A stretch of 64,000 nucleotides of DNA from Novosphingobium terrae (lineage in GTDB: Bacteria; Pseudomonadota; Alphaproteobacteria; Sphingomonadales; Sphingomonadaceae): positions 1,798,001-1,862,000 of the forward strand of contig NZ_JABVZR010000001.1 in NCBI RefSeq assembly GCF_017163935.1, read 5' to 3'. Shown piece after piece: positions 35,997-46,048 of the stretch; the first letter of the stretch is position 1; each line of letters begins with the position of its first letter. The notes below the pieces were generated by a model. That model was not told the DNA's origin. It did not search any database and saw nothing but the letters and a program-made list of their open reading frames with translations. The position numbers and the translations under genes were made by a program.

Positions 35997-38465
35997 CTAA
36001 ATATCGAGCATGGTTCTGACCTGGGTCGCGAGGTGATCGATGGTGAAGGGCTTGGTGATCAGCTCCATGCCAGGCTCCAGCAGGCCATTGCCCACGGCCG
36101 CCTGATGCGCATAACCGGTCATGAAGAGGATTTTCAGATCCGGGCGCTTGATGCGACCGGCGTCAGCCAGTTGCCGACCGTTGAGCCCAGGCAGGCCGAC
36201 GTCGGTGACAAGCAGATCAATTTTTGTTTCAGATTTCAAGACATCGAGCCCGGAGGGACCGTCAACAGCCTCGATGGCCCGAAAGCCGAGATCTGCAAGC
36301 ATTTCGACCACCAACCCGCGCACGGCTGGCTCATCCTCAACCACGAGAACATTGCCCCCGGCTCCAAACGCAGAGTCGACACCAGCCTCGCCGGACAGCG
36401 GAGCCTCGTCTTCGATTTGCGTGTCCCGAGGAAAGAACATGACCACCTTGGTGCCATGACCCACAGCGCTTTCCAGAGCAACGTGACCGCCTGATTGACG
36501 CACGAAGCCATAGATCATCGACAGACCCAGTCCGGTCCCCTGGCCGATCGGTTTAGTGGTGAAGAAAGGCTCGAAGACCTTGGCCAGCGTCTCGGCGGTC
36601 ATGCCTGTTCCCGTGTCCGTGACACTCAGGCGGACGTAATCGCCCGCCGCAATGCCGCTGGGCCGGTTCTCCTCTGTCAAAACGACATTGGTTGCCTCAA
36701 TGGTCAGCTTGCCGCCATCAGGCATGGCGTCCCGAGCGTTGATCGCGAGATTGAGAAGCGCGCTCTCGAGCTGATTAGCGTCGCAACGGATCGGCCAAAG
36801 CTCCGGCGCCGAGATGCTGGCCAGCGCGATAGTCTCGCCGATCGAGCGGCGAAGCAGGTCATGCATGCCCTCGACAAGTTCGGTGACATCAACGCGCCTT
36901 GTATCAAGCGACTGGCGCCGCGAGAAAGCAAGGAGGCGCTGGGTCAGACCGGCAGCCCGCAGGGCGCAGCTTTTGGCCACATCGACATAGCGGGGAATGT
37001 CCACGTCGCGCCCTTGCGCCGCCCGGCGCTCCATCACCTCCAGAGAGCCAATGATGCCGGTGAGCAGATTGTTGAAATCGTGGGCAATGCCGCCGGTCAG
37101 TTGCCCCACGGCCTCCATTTTCTGGGCTTGCCGCAGGGCCTGTTCGGCCTCGGCCAAGGCCTGGGTGGAGAGCTTCTGCTCGGTGATGTCGCGGCCATAG
37201 GCATAGACCAGCCCATCCTCCTGCGCAGTATGCCAGGAAATCCAGCGCGGCGTGCCATCCACCGCGATGAAGCGGTTTTCAAAGCCGGTCAGATCGCTGT
37301 CGCCGACTGCCTGGTCCAGCGCTCTACGGCTGCCAGCCACGTCCTCTGCCAGCATGAAGTGTTCGAAGTGGCGCCCCACAATGGCTTCGACCGGGTGCCC
37401 AAGGATGCTGGTCCAAGACGGGCTCACCGACCGGAACACGCCATCGGCCCCGACCACCACCATGAGATCGCGCGAGTGCGTCCAGATACGATCAGCGCGG
37501 CGACGCTCGGTTTGCAGGGCTGCGACGCCGGCCAGCGCGCCGCCAATCTGGCTGGCAATCAGAGTGGCGACTTCTTTGAGATCGCCGTCCCCACGAAGCG
37601 ACCGCCCGCGATAGGGATTGAGCGCCAGGATGACTGATCCAGTGAGGCTTTCGCCTGCGTTCCCCCGGATCGGGACAACCATCGCTTCCAGAGGAGGTTT
37701 CTCCCATGGCCCGGTTGGATAGGCACGACCGGCGGGAAGCGCGAAAGTGTCGATGGTGTCGTCGGCGGCCGGCCAGGCAATGGATTCCAGTTCGACGGCA
37801 TCCGGGCTACAGGCGGCGAAGCTGCGACTGTCGGTTCCGCCAAGCTGCAACAAGGCGAAGGGAAAATCCTTGCGATAGGCGCCCAGAACATTTTGAACGG
37901 CCTGATGTATCGCCTCGAGATCCAAGGCGCCGGCAACCTCTGAGCCCAGCGAACGCAGCATCGCGAGGTGTCGCTCGCTGATGATCCGTTCGGTCTCTTC
38001 GCTGACGATGCACAGAAGACCATCAACCTTGCCCTGATCATCATAAAGCGGGCTGTAGGAGAAGCTATGATAGGTTTCCTCGGGAAAGCCGCTGCGCTCC
38101 AGCAAAAGCAGCAGGGCCTCGTTCCAGGTCGAGTGGCCCTGAGCGACGGATGCCACCTGATCCTCGACATCAGCATAGACCTCGGCCCAAACCTCGCGAA
38201 AGGGTTTTCCGAGCATGGTCGGGTGCTTGATGCCCAGCGTTGGGATGTAGGCATCGTTGCAGAAAAACAGAAGGTCAGGTCCCCAGCCAAGCCACATCTC
38301 GAAGCGTGAGGTCAGCATCATGCGCAGCGCGGTCTTCAGACCTTCCGGCCAAGTTGCTGGGGCGCCAAGGGGCGTGGCAGACCAATCTGTCTCACGCATC
38401 AGCCGGCTCATATCGCCATCGCCGGGGAAAATTGATTTTAGAAGTGTTGCCCCTGCGTCCTCCAT
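35997..38465 (-). CDS. Hybrid sensor histidine kinase with C-terminal receiver
   Basis: 822 residues, soluble. PAS-like ~20-165 ([37 protein letters not shown]), GAF-like ~165-315, PAS ~320-440 ([18 protein letters not shown]). HisKA with His in [19 protein letters not shown]. ATPase motifs [22 protein letters not shown] and [11 protein letters not shown]. Receiver ~705-820 with phospho-Asp in [13 protein letters not shown] and Lys in LITKPF. It probably autophosphorylates and passes phosphate internally, then to an unlinked HPt. The sensed cue is unknown. Confidence 0.92.
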   Translation of the reverse strand: MEDAGATLLKSIFPGDGDMSRLMRETDWSATPLGAPATWPEGLKTALRMMLTSRFEMWLGWGPDLLFFCNDAYIPTLGIKHPTMLGKPFREVWAEVYADVEDQVASVAQGHSTWNEALLLLLERSGFPEETYHSFSYSPLYDDQGKVDGLLCIVSEETERIISERHLAMLRSLGSEVAGALDLEAIHQAVQNVLGAYRKDFPFALLQLGGTDSRSFAACSPDAVELESIAWPAADDTIDTFALPAGRAYPTGPWEKPPLEAMVVPIRGNAGESLTGSVILALNPYRGRSLRGDGDLKEVATLIASQIGGALAGVAALQTERRRADRIWTHSRDLMVVVGADGVFRSVSPSWTSILGHPVEAIVGRHFEHFMLAEDVAGSRRALDQAVGDSDLTGFENRFIAVDGTPRWISWHTAQEDGLVYAYGRDITEQKLSTQALAEAEQALRQAQKMEAVGQLTGGIAHDFNNLLTGIIGSLEVMERRAAQGRDVDIPRYVDVAKSCALRAAGLTQRLLAFSRRQSLDTRRVDVTELVEGMHDLLRRSIGETIALASISAPELWPIRCDANQLESALLNLAINARDAMPDGGKLTIEATNVVLTEENRPSGIAAGDYVRLSVTDTGTGMTAETLAKVFEPFFTTKPIGQGTGLGLSMIYGFVRQSGGHVALESAVGHGTKVVMFFPRDTQIEDEAPLSGEAGVDSAFGAGGNVLVVEDEPAVRGLVVEMLADLGFRAIEAVDGPSGLDVLKSETKIDLLVTDVGLPGLNGRQLADAGRIKRPDLKILFMTGYAHQAAVGNGLLEPGMELITKPFTIDHLATQVRTMLDI

Positions 38466-38756
38466 GACCCTCTCGTTTTTGCCTCGCGCGCGTCCTAAAA
38501 CGCTCGAGCGACGAGATGGCTCCCGCGCGCGTGGGCAAAAATCTCATAAGCCGATGTTTTCTAGCTGGATTCCCAGCATGATCGGCCGGTCACCTTCAAC
38601 CTGCGCAGATTCGAGCGGGGATGTCAGCCTGGTCAGCGTGAAGCACAAGCGATGACGCCGTGCGCGATGGTATTTGGAAGCTGCTCAACGCGAGGCCGTT
38701 TTAGCACGGGGTGGTCACACCGGCCACGGCCATGTCCTCGGCCCCGAGGCCGCAAA

Positions 38757-38784
38757 CCCTCCCGCCTGTATCATGACGGGAGGG
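38757..38784 (-). terminator. GC-rich hairpin downstream of the 38794 gene
   Basis: CCCTCCCG (38757-38764) pairs perfectly with CGGGAGGG (38777-38784) around a 12-nt loop, followed on the minus strand by TTTGCGG. It lies just after the stop of the secreted-protein gene. The 38466-38793 gap contains nothing else recognisable. Confidence 0.6.
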
Positions 38785-38793
38785 AACATGGCA

Positions 38794-39147
38794 TTAGAAG
38801 CCGTCGCCACGCATCCAGTGAATTTGCCGGCTGATGCCGTCCAGCCGAGCCTGAACCTGTGCGCGCTGGTCCGGCGTCAGGCGGCCAGCGTCTTCCCAGT
38901 GCATTTGGTGGATCCAATGATCGACACCGTCGAGTTCATGATCGACACGATCAGCTTCGTGGCGATCGAGGCTGCCATCGGCCATCCCGCGCCCGACCCG
39001 GTCCCGCAGGAACTGAATGCGTTGATTGGGATTGTCAGGCGCGCCGCGCCAGAATGTTTCCGAATTCCAGGAGCCTGGCTGCGCTACTGCGACGTTGGCC
39101 GACATGATGCTGGCTGCGATGGCGAGTGCGGCGATACTGAGCTTCAT
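38794..39147 (-). CDS. Small periplasmic protein of unknown function
   Basis: 117 residues with a clear signal peptide (MKLSIAALAIAASIMSANVAVA, cleavage likely before QPG). The mature part is charged and helical with Trp/His pairs: DRHEADRVDHELDGVDHWIHQMHWEDAG and repeated D-R/Q-A spacing. AGGAGGT precedes ATG 39147. The many His/Asp residues could bind metal, but no family was recognised. Confidence 0.75.
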   Translation of the reverse strand: MKLSIAALAIAASIMSANVAVAQPGSWNSETFWRGAPDNPNQRIQFLRDRVGRGMADGSLDRHEADRVDHELDGVDHWIHQMHWEDAGRLTPDQRAQVQARLDGISRQIHWMRGDGF

Positions 39148-39496
39148 AAAACCTCCTGCATGCAAAGGCACCAGAGTGTTCATCAGAACAGATCTTGTCA
39201 TCCAAACCAAAGGCACGGCGAGCATGTTTGTTGCAGCCTTCGGAGCGCTTTTTTTGATCGAAGCCTTGAGCGCTTTCGGTGCTGTCGCAGCTACCACACG
39301 GGTATCGCTGCTATCTGGGTTACTTAACGGAAGGCTGATCCCGCCGAAAAGCATAGCTCTTTATAAAGAAAAGCTCACGCACCACATTTATCGAAAAAAG
39401 GCGAGATTTTTCTGAACAAGTTTCGACTTTTTGCGATGCTCTTTCTGAAATTCAATCCATCCTCATTGGTTATTCTCTCGTAATATCCAGAGGGTA

Positions 39497-39521
39497 GGAA
39501 CCACCCTGTCGCTGCGTAGTT
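39497..39521 (+). promoter_or_regulatory. Possible EcfG-type general-stress promoter
   Basis: GGAAC (39497-39501), 16-bp spacer, aGTT (39518-39521), close to the alphaproteobacterial EcfG pattern GGAAC-N16/17-cGTT. It is 19 bp before the small gene at 39541. One base of the -10 half deviates. The remainder of the 39148-39540 gap is AT-richer and gene-free. Confidence 0.35.
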
Positions 39522-39540
39522 ATCCTAATAGAAACAGGCT

Positions 39541-39810
39541 ATGCCGCTAAGGGGCGAATTTATCGTGGGAACTCTTTGTTTTTCGAGCCCTACGCTCCTT
39601 ATGCGGCTCGGTCGGGACGCGGATGCGCTTGAGAATCCGACGTTGGGTCAGGCTGTAGCCCACGTCGTTGGACAGCCTACCGATGACCATTGTCTTTTCG
39701 ATATCATCACGGACGCCGGGATGATGACCTATACGGTTATCAGAGAGCTGGCCGAGACCTCCGCTTTCAGCCATTGGGTCAAGAGCCACCAAGCCATCGT
39801 GCCAGGTTGA
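39541..39810 (+). CDS. Small conserved protein, family of three (copy 2)
   Basis: 89 residues. It shares with the product of 5475-5744 the order LLMRLGRD, LGQAVAHVVGQP, LFDIITDAG-MMTYT, ELAETSAF and a Trp. Function unknown and no signal peptide. A possible EcfG-type promoter is just upstream, hinting at stress control. The start could be slightly downstream, because the first ~10 residues are not shared. Confidence 0.65.
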   Translation: MPLRGEFIVGTLCFSSPTLLMRLGRDADALENPTLGQAVAHVVGQPTDDHCLFDIITDAGMMTYTVIRELAETSAFSHWVKSHQAIVPG

Positions 39811-40291
39811 CACCTGCTGAAGGAAAAATCGCTCGGGCATTATTTGTCGAATGAAATTCGCCGATATAGGTTCAGGCATATCGAGCCGGGATACTCAGGA
39901 TATCCGCACGGACAAAGTCCACTTTTGGACCATATTGGTTCCAATGGGAAGCGGGAATTGCCATTTCATCCCCCTTCATCCCAGTGTGACTCGCCGTAGG
40001 TTGGAAAATAGAAGCGCTCGCCCAAACCCCCGGAACGTAATGCACTTTCGATCTTTTATAAGCCGACGCCCAAACCGCCTGCAGCAGTCGGTTGTGTCGC
40101 GAGCGTTCCTGGCCGCTTATTGACCCCCTGTGCACCAGGAGCGCGCGCCTTTTCTCAGAATTTACATCTCGCAGCGGTCTATCTAGGACTGACCTCCTGC
40201 GGGTGCAGAATGAATATAGGACGGCTTCCGATGATCAGGTCCGAGGACCCGTATAGCGCCTTAGTCAGGGGGAGCCCGCAGTTCAGTTACT
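39811..40291. other. 480-bp gene-free stretch
   Basis: No ORF with family character, no strong hairpin and no repeat seen on either strand. It borders an antiporter remnant, so it may be eroded coding DNA. Confidence 0.5.
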
Positions 40292-40490
40292 TCAATAGTC
40301 AGCGTTAGCGACAGTGGCGTTGGCGCGCTTAAGCAATGCAAGCACCATCAGCCCTTGCACGAAGATCGAGAACGCCACCACAGCGAAGGTCACATCGATC
40401 AGCGCGTCCCGGTCTGGTAATGCCTTGGGCGCGGCCAGCGCCAGTGCCAAAGCCAAGCCGGACGCTAGACGGTTTGCACCCGAGGGTATG
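40292..40490 (-). pseudogene. 3' remnant of a cation:proton antiporter
   Basis: On the minus strand the frame ending at TGA (40292-40294) reads RLASGLALALALAAPKALPD, then DALIDVTFAVVAFSIFVQGL and MVLALLKRANATVANADY. This matches the last two membrane segments of CPA1-type Na+/H+ antiporters (pattern L-R-G-G-x-S-x-ALALxxP ... VVxFSIxVQG). Nothing upstream continues the fold, so only the 3' end survives. Confidence 0.6.
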
Positions 40491-40620
40491 AAGCCTCAAC
40501 TTTCACTCGTGATAGCGCGGGAAGGGCACGTTTTGACGCGTCTCCTGCCGATTTTTAACCGCAGCGAAGGGGTGAAAGTCTTTCTTATAGGGGAGCTTGT
40601 TCGCGATTTGGAGCAGCCAT

Positions 40621-40872
40621 ATGAAAAATGTGGTGTTCGGGATGCCCGCGCAGCTCTGCTGGCAGGGCGAGGATGTTTCTGCCGTTTGGCCTGGACGGTC
40701 CAATAGAACGGACTGGAATCTGGGTGTTGCGATACTATACGTGATAAACCAAGGTGCCGAGCTGCAGCATCAGTTCGAAATCGAGACTGAGTACAGCCGA
40801 TTGGACCATCTCGCCATCCAACGGCTTGCCGAGAGCAGCCTTTTCCAGCGATGGCGCCAGGAACAGAGCTGA
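40621..40872 (+). CDS. Small conserved protein, family of three (copy 3, divergent)
   Basis: 83 residues from ATG 40621 after GGAGCAG. It aligns with copies 1 and 2 in the second half: LGVAILYVINQGAELQ, FEIET, then AIQRLAESSLFQRW against LGQAV-x-HVVGQ, FDIIT and ELAETSAFSHW. The N-terminal half has drifted, with extra Trp residues. Function unknown. An antisense ORF overlaps its 3' part. Confidence 0.5.
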   Translation: MKNVVFGMPAQLCWQGEDVSAVWPGRSNRTDWNLGVAILYVINQGAELQHQFEIETEYSRLDHLAIQRLAESSLFQRWRQEQS

Positions 40873-41096
40873 AAGGCGCGCGCCGTAAGGCGAGCGCCCG
40901 CTTGTTGCTCGAAGGCCCAGCGGAACTCGTTGCCCTTCCAGCCATAGCTCTTGCCGACATCCTGTGCCGCCGTCCTGAGCGACGCCCGAGCAAAGATCAT
41001 GAAGTCCCGGCCCAGCAACACGTTGGCGCCCGCACCGGGCCCACCCCATAAGTGATAGTTCTCGCAGCCGATCGCTGCGCCAGAAACATCGGTCAC
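40770..41096 (-). CDS. Doubtful ORF, possibly a gene fragment
   Basis: 108 residues from GTG 41096. The first ~65 look protein-like (VSGAAIGCENYHLWGGPGAG, LLGRDFMIFARASLRTAAQD, YGWKGNEFRWAFE). The C-terminal third turns basic and Trp-rich where it lies antisense to the 40621 gene. No family recognised. It could be the decayed end of a transferred gene, or simply chance. It is the only candidate in the 40873-41227 gap. Confidence 0.25.
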   Translation of the reverse strand: MTDVSGAAIGCENYHLWGGPGAGANVLLGRDFMIFARASLRTAAQDVGKSYGWKGNEFRWAFEQQAGARLTARAFQLCSWRHRWKRLLSASRWMARWSNRLYSVSISN

Positions 41097-41227
41097 CGTA
41101 CCGTTCAGTCATTTATAGCTGAGGAGGGCCACGGCGCATATCGCCGGTCTAGGGAAACACTCAAGGTATACGAATTTTACACCCACTTGCTCCGATGACG
41201 TAAGCGCAAGCCAATGCGAGTGAAGCC

Positions 41228-41464
41228 ATGACGCTGGATACCTTACCTGACGCAAAAGACGCAGCCACGCTTTTTGTTCGGAATGGCAGAACCTCAGGCC
41301 TGCCTGTGGTTCATAACACCTTTGACGGCTGTGCGCGCCTCCTCAAGGGCATGTGGCCGCCCGAAGAGGGCAGCACACTATGGATCGAGTGCATGGGGCA
41401 GAAGTTTGACGGCGCATGGATCAACGCGCATTTCGGACTGGTGCAACCAGACGCGGACGAGTGA
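41228..41464 (+). CDS. Small hypothetical protein, 78 residues
   Basis: MTLDTLPDAKDAATLFVRNG, then VVHNTFDGCARLLKGMWPPE and LWIECMGQKFDGAWINAHFG. It is acidic and soluble with three Trp residues and two Cys. Not recognised. The ribosome site (GTGAAG) is weak. It precedes the chemotaxis receptor by 250 bp. Confidence 0.5.
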   Translation: MTLDTLPDAKDAATLFVRNGRTSGLPVVHNTFDGCARLLKGMWPPEEGSTLWIECMGQKFDGAWINAHFGLVQPDADE

Positions 41465-41712
41465 GCGATCGAGCCGGTTCGGATCGGGCAGCACTGCTGC
41501 CATGATGATCAACATGGTCTCGGATATGGCCCACCGGACTATCGATGTAAGGACGCTGCCCGCGGCGCGGCTTTGCTGGATGGTTTAAATCTTGAGATCG
41601 GTGATGAAAGAAAAGGTTAACGCAGGCTTTCGCAGCTGCCACGGGTGGAATGGCAGGGCTGGTTGAACCTTATCGTCTAATGCTCGTGGCACGCGATGCA
41701 CCGGAGCTGGCA

Positions 41713-43596
41713 ATGTTGGAACGTTTCAGGATCAGAACCATCGTGACTGTCGGCACTCTGCTGCTGTCGGCGGGAATGGTGTTGACCTCGCTCAGTCATA
41801 TTGTCGGCGCAAATTTTGCCATCAGGGACATGATCCTTAGCACCAGTAGCATGCTTCCCAGCGTGGCCGTTCTTGGCAAGTCGACCGTGAACTTTGAACT
41901 TGTCAGACTTCGGCTGGCCCGGGCCATGCTGGCCGAAACGCCCGAGCAAAAGACCAATGCCATCAGTGCCTACAAAGCTGCGGTCGTTCAGGTCGACCAA
42001 AATCTGAAAGCCTATGCCCCACTGGTGGGTGACGAGCGGGATGCAGCCCTCTATCAAACCATTATTCAGCGCTGGAGCGCTTTTAAGCCACAGCTGGAAG
42101 AGGTCGCGCAGCTATCCCTGGGCGGGAAGCAGAGCGAAGCCAACCAGCTCTTTCAGAATAAGATCGTTGGCGATGCGGAAGCTATTCAGCGGTCGCTGGA
42201 CGCCACAACCGACTATAATATGTCCGAAGCGAAGCGACACACTGCGAACTCGGTGCGCGAGGCGAGGGCCGCTATCCAGCGCAGTGCGCTTGCGGGATTT
42301 GCGGGTCTCATGTTGGGCCTTTTCATTCTTTTGTTGTTTGGCCGGCGGGTGACCGGCCCCCTGAGCAAACTCGAAAAGGCAATGGAGGCCATGGCCGAAG
42401 GGCAGCTCGAAATTGAAATACCGGGATCGGAGAATCGTGATGAATTGGGTAGGATTGCTCGGGCGCTAGATGGAATCAAACTGAGCATTGCCCGGCGGGC
42501 GGTTATCGATGGAAATCTCCAGCTCGCTGTTCAGCGACAGGTAACGGGCGCGCTGGAGAAAGCGCTCATGGCGTTGAAATCCGGGCAACTGGCTTATCGG
42601 ATCGGCGATGATTTTCCGGAGAAGTACGAGCAGTTACGGCATGATTTCAATGCCATGATTGAGGCTCTTGAAGATCAGCTGCAGGAAGTTGCTCTGGCCT
42701 CGATCACTGTGCGCGCGGGGGCGAGCGAAATCTCAGCGGCCGCACTGGATTTGGCCACGCGAACCGAACGGCAAGCGGCGAGCCTGGGCGAAACAGCCGT
42801 GACAGTTAACGCCCTGACGGAATCTGTCACTCAGGTTCGGGCCGCTGCCGCAACTGCCGCTGGTGCTGCGCGAGAGGCGGAAAAGGAGGCGACAAACAGT
42901 GGCAGGCAAATGGGCGATGCGGTCACCGCCATGACCTCGATTGCCGCGACATCCGAGAAGATGAGAAGCATTGTCGCGATCATCGACGGTATTTCCTTCC
43001 AGACGAATCTTCTCGCCTTGAACGCAGGCGTAGAGGCGGCCCGGGCGGGTGACGCTGGTCGTGGTTTTGCCGTTGTCGCAACTGAAGTCCGTGGGCTCGC
43101 CGAGCGCAGCTCCAAGGCAGCAAGTGAAATCGGTGAGTTGATCGTCAACTCAGGCCGGGAAGTGCAGCAAGGGGTCGAAATGGTTAGCCAAACCCAGGCT
43201 TCATTGTTGCGGATCGTCAAGCAGGCCGTCGATGTTTCCAACATGATTGTAGGATTGACCCAGAAATGTGGGCAACAAGCGGATGCCATTGCGATGGTCA
43301 ACGGCGTGATCGGCAATTTGGACAACGCGACGCAGCAAAATGCCGCCCTTGTCGAAGAAGCGGCCGCTTCGGCTGTCAGCCTTGCCAATGAATCCGAGCG
43401 CCTGGCGCAGGTGGTGGGACGGTTCAACTTGGAAGGCCTAGACCGTGCTATCGATCCTACGGCTAGGTTGACGGCGGCTGATGAGCACAGACATTCCTCA
43501 ACAGCACCGTCGCGTTCGAATGGGAGGGTTCAGCGTCTCGATGTTACACCTGAAGACCAAGCTGCCGTCAGGGGCAGGGGCTGGTCGCCACTCTAA
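41713..43596 (+). CDS. Methyl-accepting chemotaxis protein
   Basis: 627 residues from ATG 41713 (MLERFRIRT; in-frame ATGs at 41650 and 41680 add a hydrophilic leader). TM1 ~8-35, a periplasmic helical bundle to ~195, TM2 ~200-222 (LAGFAGLMLGLFILLLFG), then HAMP (RRVTGPLSKLEKAMEAMAEG). The signalling domain has the conserved hairpin NLLALNAGVEAARAGDAGRGFAVVATEVRGLAERS. No CheA or CheW is nearby, so it must signal to a distant array. The ligand domain resembles four-helix-bundle sensors. Confidence 0.92.
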   Translation: MLERFRIRTIVTVGTLLLSAGMVLTSLSHIVGANFAIRDMILSTSSMLPSVAVLGKSTVNFELVRLRLARAMLAETPEQKTNAISAYKAAVVQVDQNLKAYAPLVGDERDAALYQTIIQRWSAFKPQLEEVAQLSLGGKQSEANQLFQNKIVGDAEAIQRSLDATTDYNMSEAKRHTANSVREARAAIQRSALAGFAGLMLGLFILLLFGRRVTGPLSKLEKAMEAMAEGQLEIEIPGSENRDELGRIARALDGIKLSIARRAVIDGNLQLAVQRQVTGALEKALMALKSGQLAYRIGDDFPEKYEQLRHDFNAMIEALEDQLQEVALASITVRAGASEISAAALDLATRTERQAASLGETAVTVNALTESVTQVRAAAATAAGAAREAEKEATNSGRQMGDAVTAMTSIAATSEKMRSIVAIIDGISFQTNLLALNAGVEAARAGDAGRGFAVVATEVRGLAERSSKAASEIGELIVNSGREVQQGVEMVSQTQASLLRIVKQAVDVSNMIVGLTQKCGQQADAIAMVNGVIGNLDNATQQNAALVEEAAASAVSLANESERLAQVVGRFNLEGLDRAIDPTARLTAADEHRHSSTAPSRSNGRVQRLDVTPEDQAAVRGRGWSPL

Positions 43597-44197
43597 ATGC
43601 TATAAAATCTCGCTGTAAGGCGGGCATGAGAACCGTTCGGTGCGGTTCGGGGCAACAGCTAGAATTGTAGCATGAAGCCAACGGGAGTCATTGGATGTAT
43701 CGGCGACGGGCAATTCGCGTCCACGTCATGCCTCGGGCCAAATTGGGTTTTATGTCCCAGTTCTATCCGTAAGGATCTCACGTACCCACGTGAACAACTT
43801 TCCGCTTACGAGGTTGCTGATCCGTCTGCCCAGGGAAAACTTTGTCGAATGATTTCGGTCGTTTGCGTACGAAAGACTCCAGTGCAGGAACCCGCGGGCC
43901 CCACGCGCTGGTCTATGGGTAAATGGGCTTTGGGCTGGTTCTGGCGGGTGAGCGCTGCCGATCCGGAAGTGCTGCTACCGGCCGGATCAACGTGATTTTA
44001 TGAGGTTTCAGGCGGCGGCCGGCGTTGGTTCTGCTGGCCAGTGAGCCCAGCACCCGGCGCAATTCCGGGATTGGGATGCGCCGGACCACCGGCCAGGGCG
44101 CCATGGGCTTGACCTTTATGCAGGATGAGCCATGCCCGATCTTGGCGCGTTTCTCCGGGCGGGCGGTCGATGACAGAGCCTGGGGGCGACGATCATG
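43597..44197. other. 600-bp intergenic region
   Basis: No gene supported. A plus-strand ORF at 43672-43995 (107 codons) and a minus-strand ORF at 43913-44104 overlap and lack family features and ribosome sites. No strong hairpin at the MCP end beyond a weak CTCGC/GCGGG pair near 43610. Confidence 0.5.
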
Positions 44198-44863
44198 TCA
44201 GCTTCGCGAGAGGGCAGGATGGCGGGACATTGGCCCCAGGCACAGCGCCCTGCCAAGAAGGAGAAGGCTGAAGCCAGCAGCAATCCAGAGTGCATTAAGG
44301 CCGAGAAGTTCGAACTCATGTGCCCCGGTCGCCGCGCCAATCATAAAGCCGAGCCACAAAAGACCGTAGGGCACCCAACTCCATCGGGGGCCGCCAGTCA
44401 CTGCGGTGGCCAGATGCTGGCCCAGCTTGACGAGCGTGCCGGTCATATAGGTCACACCGACACTCACCTCGCCGTTGCGCTGAAACATGGCGTTTGCCGT
44501 GCCCATGGCGCCGGCCATCAAAAGAGGCGATGTCATGAACGGTGCTGCCATGTCGTAAGCCAGAGCGGCAAAAGCGAGGATGGTGCTGGTCAGGGAAAGA
44601 ACTGCCTGCTTCCGCCAGCGCCCCGTTCCGGCTCCTAAGAGAGAGCCGGCGATCACGCCACCCACAAACGCTGCAAGCAGGGTCAGGGTCGTCATGGCCG
44701 CTCGGTTCGGCTGAACCAGCGACACAGCGATCCGCGTGGAGTTACCGCTCATAAAGGAAACGAACATTCCGCCCAGATAGCAGAAGCCGAGAGCATCGAC
44801 GAAACCGGCAAGCGCGGCCAGGCCGATCGCCAGGCCTTGATAGCGGAGTTCGTAAGTTCGCAT
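44198..44863 (-). CDS. YoaK/DUF1275-family membrane protein
   Basis: 221 residues from ATG 44863 with about six hydrophobic segments. The family signature is clear: GLAALAGFVDALGFCYLGGMFVSFMSGNST near the N-terminus and GVTYMTGTLVKLGQ later. It is an integral inner-membrane protein, sometimes suggested to be a transporter, without an established substrate. Transcribed alone, facing the MCP gene. Confidence 0.85.
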   Translation of the reverse strand: MRTYELRYQGLAIGLAALAGFVDALGFCYLGGMFVSFMSGNSTRIAVSLVQPNRAAMTTLTLLAAFVGGVIAGSLLGAGTGRWRKQAVLSLTSTILAFAALAYDMAAPFMTSPLLMAGAMGTANAMFQRNGEVSVGVTYMTGTLVKLGQHLATAVTGGPRWSWVPYGLLWLGFMIGAATGAHEFELLGLNALWIAAGFSLLLLGRALCLGPMSRHPALSRS

Positions 44864-45136
44864 TCTACGACCATAGCGTCTCGCAAGCGCAAGCCAAGAG
44901 AGACCACATGCAGGGGAGATAGCGTATCCCTTCCTCAGTCGCGACATCGCGACCCCAGCGACTACGAGCACATGCGGGTCCACTCCGCCCGATCAGGCGG
45001 TTCACGCATCTAGGTTATGCCGCCAACGGTCCTCATTTACATAAGTCGCTGACAAACCCGCCATTCCCAGCCCAGCGGCAACTCCCTGATAGCTGCCCTA
45101 GGTTCAGAGCCTCAGGCCGAAATAGCGCGAACCCAA

Positions 45137-46045
45137 TTACAGCCCCAGCGGTCGGATCTTCCGTATGTGTTCGATCAGCACCTTCAGGGCAGTCGGCACT
45201 TGCCGCCTGCTGGAATAGTAGATCTGATAACCCGCCCCGGTGGTGCTCCAATCCGTCAAGACCTGCCGCAGCTCACCACGCGCGATGTAGGGTGCCAGAA
45301 CCGGTTCGGCGGCATATATCAGCCCTGATCCGCTGAGCGCGAAGGCCAGGTTGGCGCGAGCCCCGTTGACGATCAGGCCCTCTCGCATCGGCACCGCAAA
45401 CTCACCGTCGGGGCCCATGAATTCCCAATTGTAGATGCGGTCATTGCCGAGGCGATAGCCGATGCAGCGATGGTGGCTGAGATCGTCTGGCGTTTGCGGC
45501 GTGCCATGGCGTTCAAGATATGCTGGCGACCCCACAACGATCCAGCCAAGGTCTTTCGACAGGCGCTGGGCGATCATGTCTTCGGGCACGGTGCCGCCAT
45601 GACGGATGCCGGCATCGAAGCCCTCACCAATGACATCGACCAGACGATCGTTTGACTCGATGTCGAGATGGATATCCGGATAGAGCTCCGCAAAACCAGG
45701 CATGATAGGGGCCAACAGCAAGACGGCAGCGTCGTCGAGCACGTTGAGCCTGATCCGCCCGGCAGGAACGTCTCGGAACCGGTTGAGAGCATCCCGTGCC
45801 TGCTCGATGGCATCGAACGGGCCCGAGATGGAGGCCAGCAGTTCCTCGCCCGCCGCCGTCAGGGTCACGCTGCGACTGGTGCGGTTGAGCAACCGCACGC
45901 CCAGCCTATCCTCCAGCCCCTTGAGCGCATGGCTCAAGGCCGAAGCGCTGATACCCAGCTCTGTCCCGGCAGCGCGAAAGTTTCGATGCTTCGCGAGCGC
46001 CAGGAAATAGGTGAAGACAGCAATGTCAGCGCGATTGATGGCCAT
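45137..46045 (-). CDS. LysR-family transcriptional regulator
   Basis: 302 residues. The N-terminal winged HTH is FLALAKHRNFRAAGTELGIS ASALSHALKGLEDRLG; the effector domain is ~90-295 (RIRLNVLDDAAVLLLAPIMPGFAELYPDIHLDIE, FDAGIRHGGTVPEDM). The RTSRSVTLTAAGEELL linker is typical. It begins 3 bp after the MFS stop on the same strand, unlike the usual divergent LysR layout. It may control the AKR-MFS pair as the last gene of the operon. Confidence 0.92.
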   Translation of the reverse strand: MAINRADIAVFTYFLALAKHRNFRAAGTELGISASALSHALKGLEDRLGVRLLNRTSRSVTLTAAGEELLASISGPFDAIEQARDALNRFRDVPAGRIRLNVLDDAAVLLLAPIMPGFAELYPDIHLDIESNDRLVDVIGEGFDAGIRHGGTVPEDMIAQRLSKDLGWIVVGSPAYLERHGTPQTPDDLSHHRCIGYRLGNDRIYNWEFMGPDGEFAVPMREGLIVNGARANLAFALSGSGLIYAAEPVLAPYIARGELRQVLTDWSTTGAGYQIYYSSRRQVPTALKVLIEHIRKIRPLGL

Positions 46046-46048
46046 GCC

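Noticed and set aside
36495..37637. 380-codon plus-strand ORF
   Set aside because: Antisense to the hybrid histidine kinase, whose domains are all recognisable.
43672..43995. 107-codon plus-strand ORF after the MCP gene
   Set aside because: No ribosome site, no recognisable motif and composition unlike neighbouring genes.
45007..45016. Fifth copy of the TAACCTAGAT motif (minus strand)
   Set aside because: Only the first 10 bases match; the AGGACGATT half is absent.
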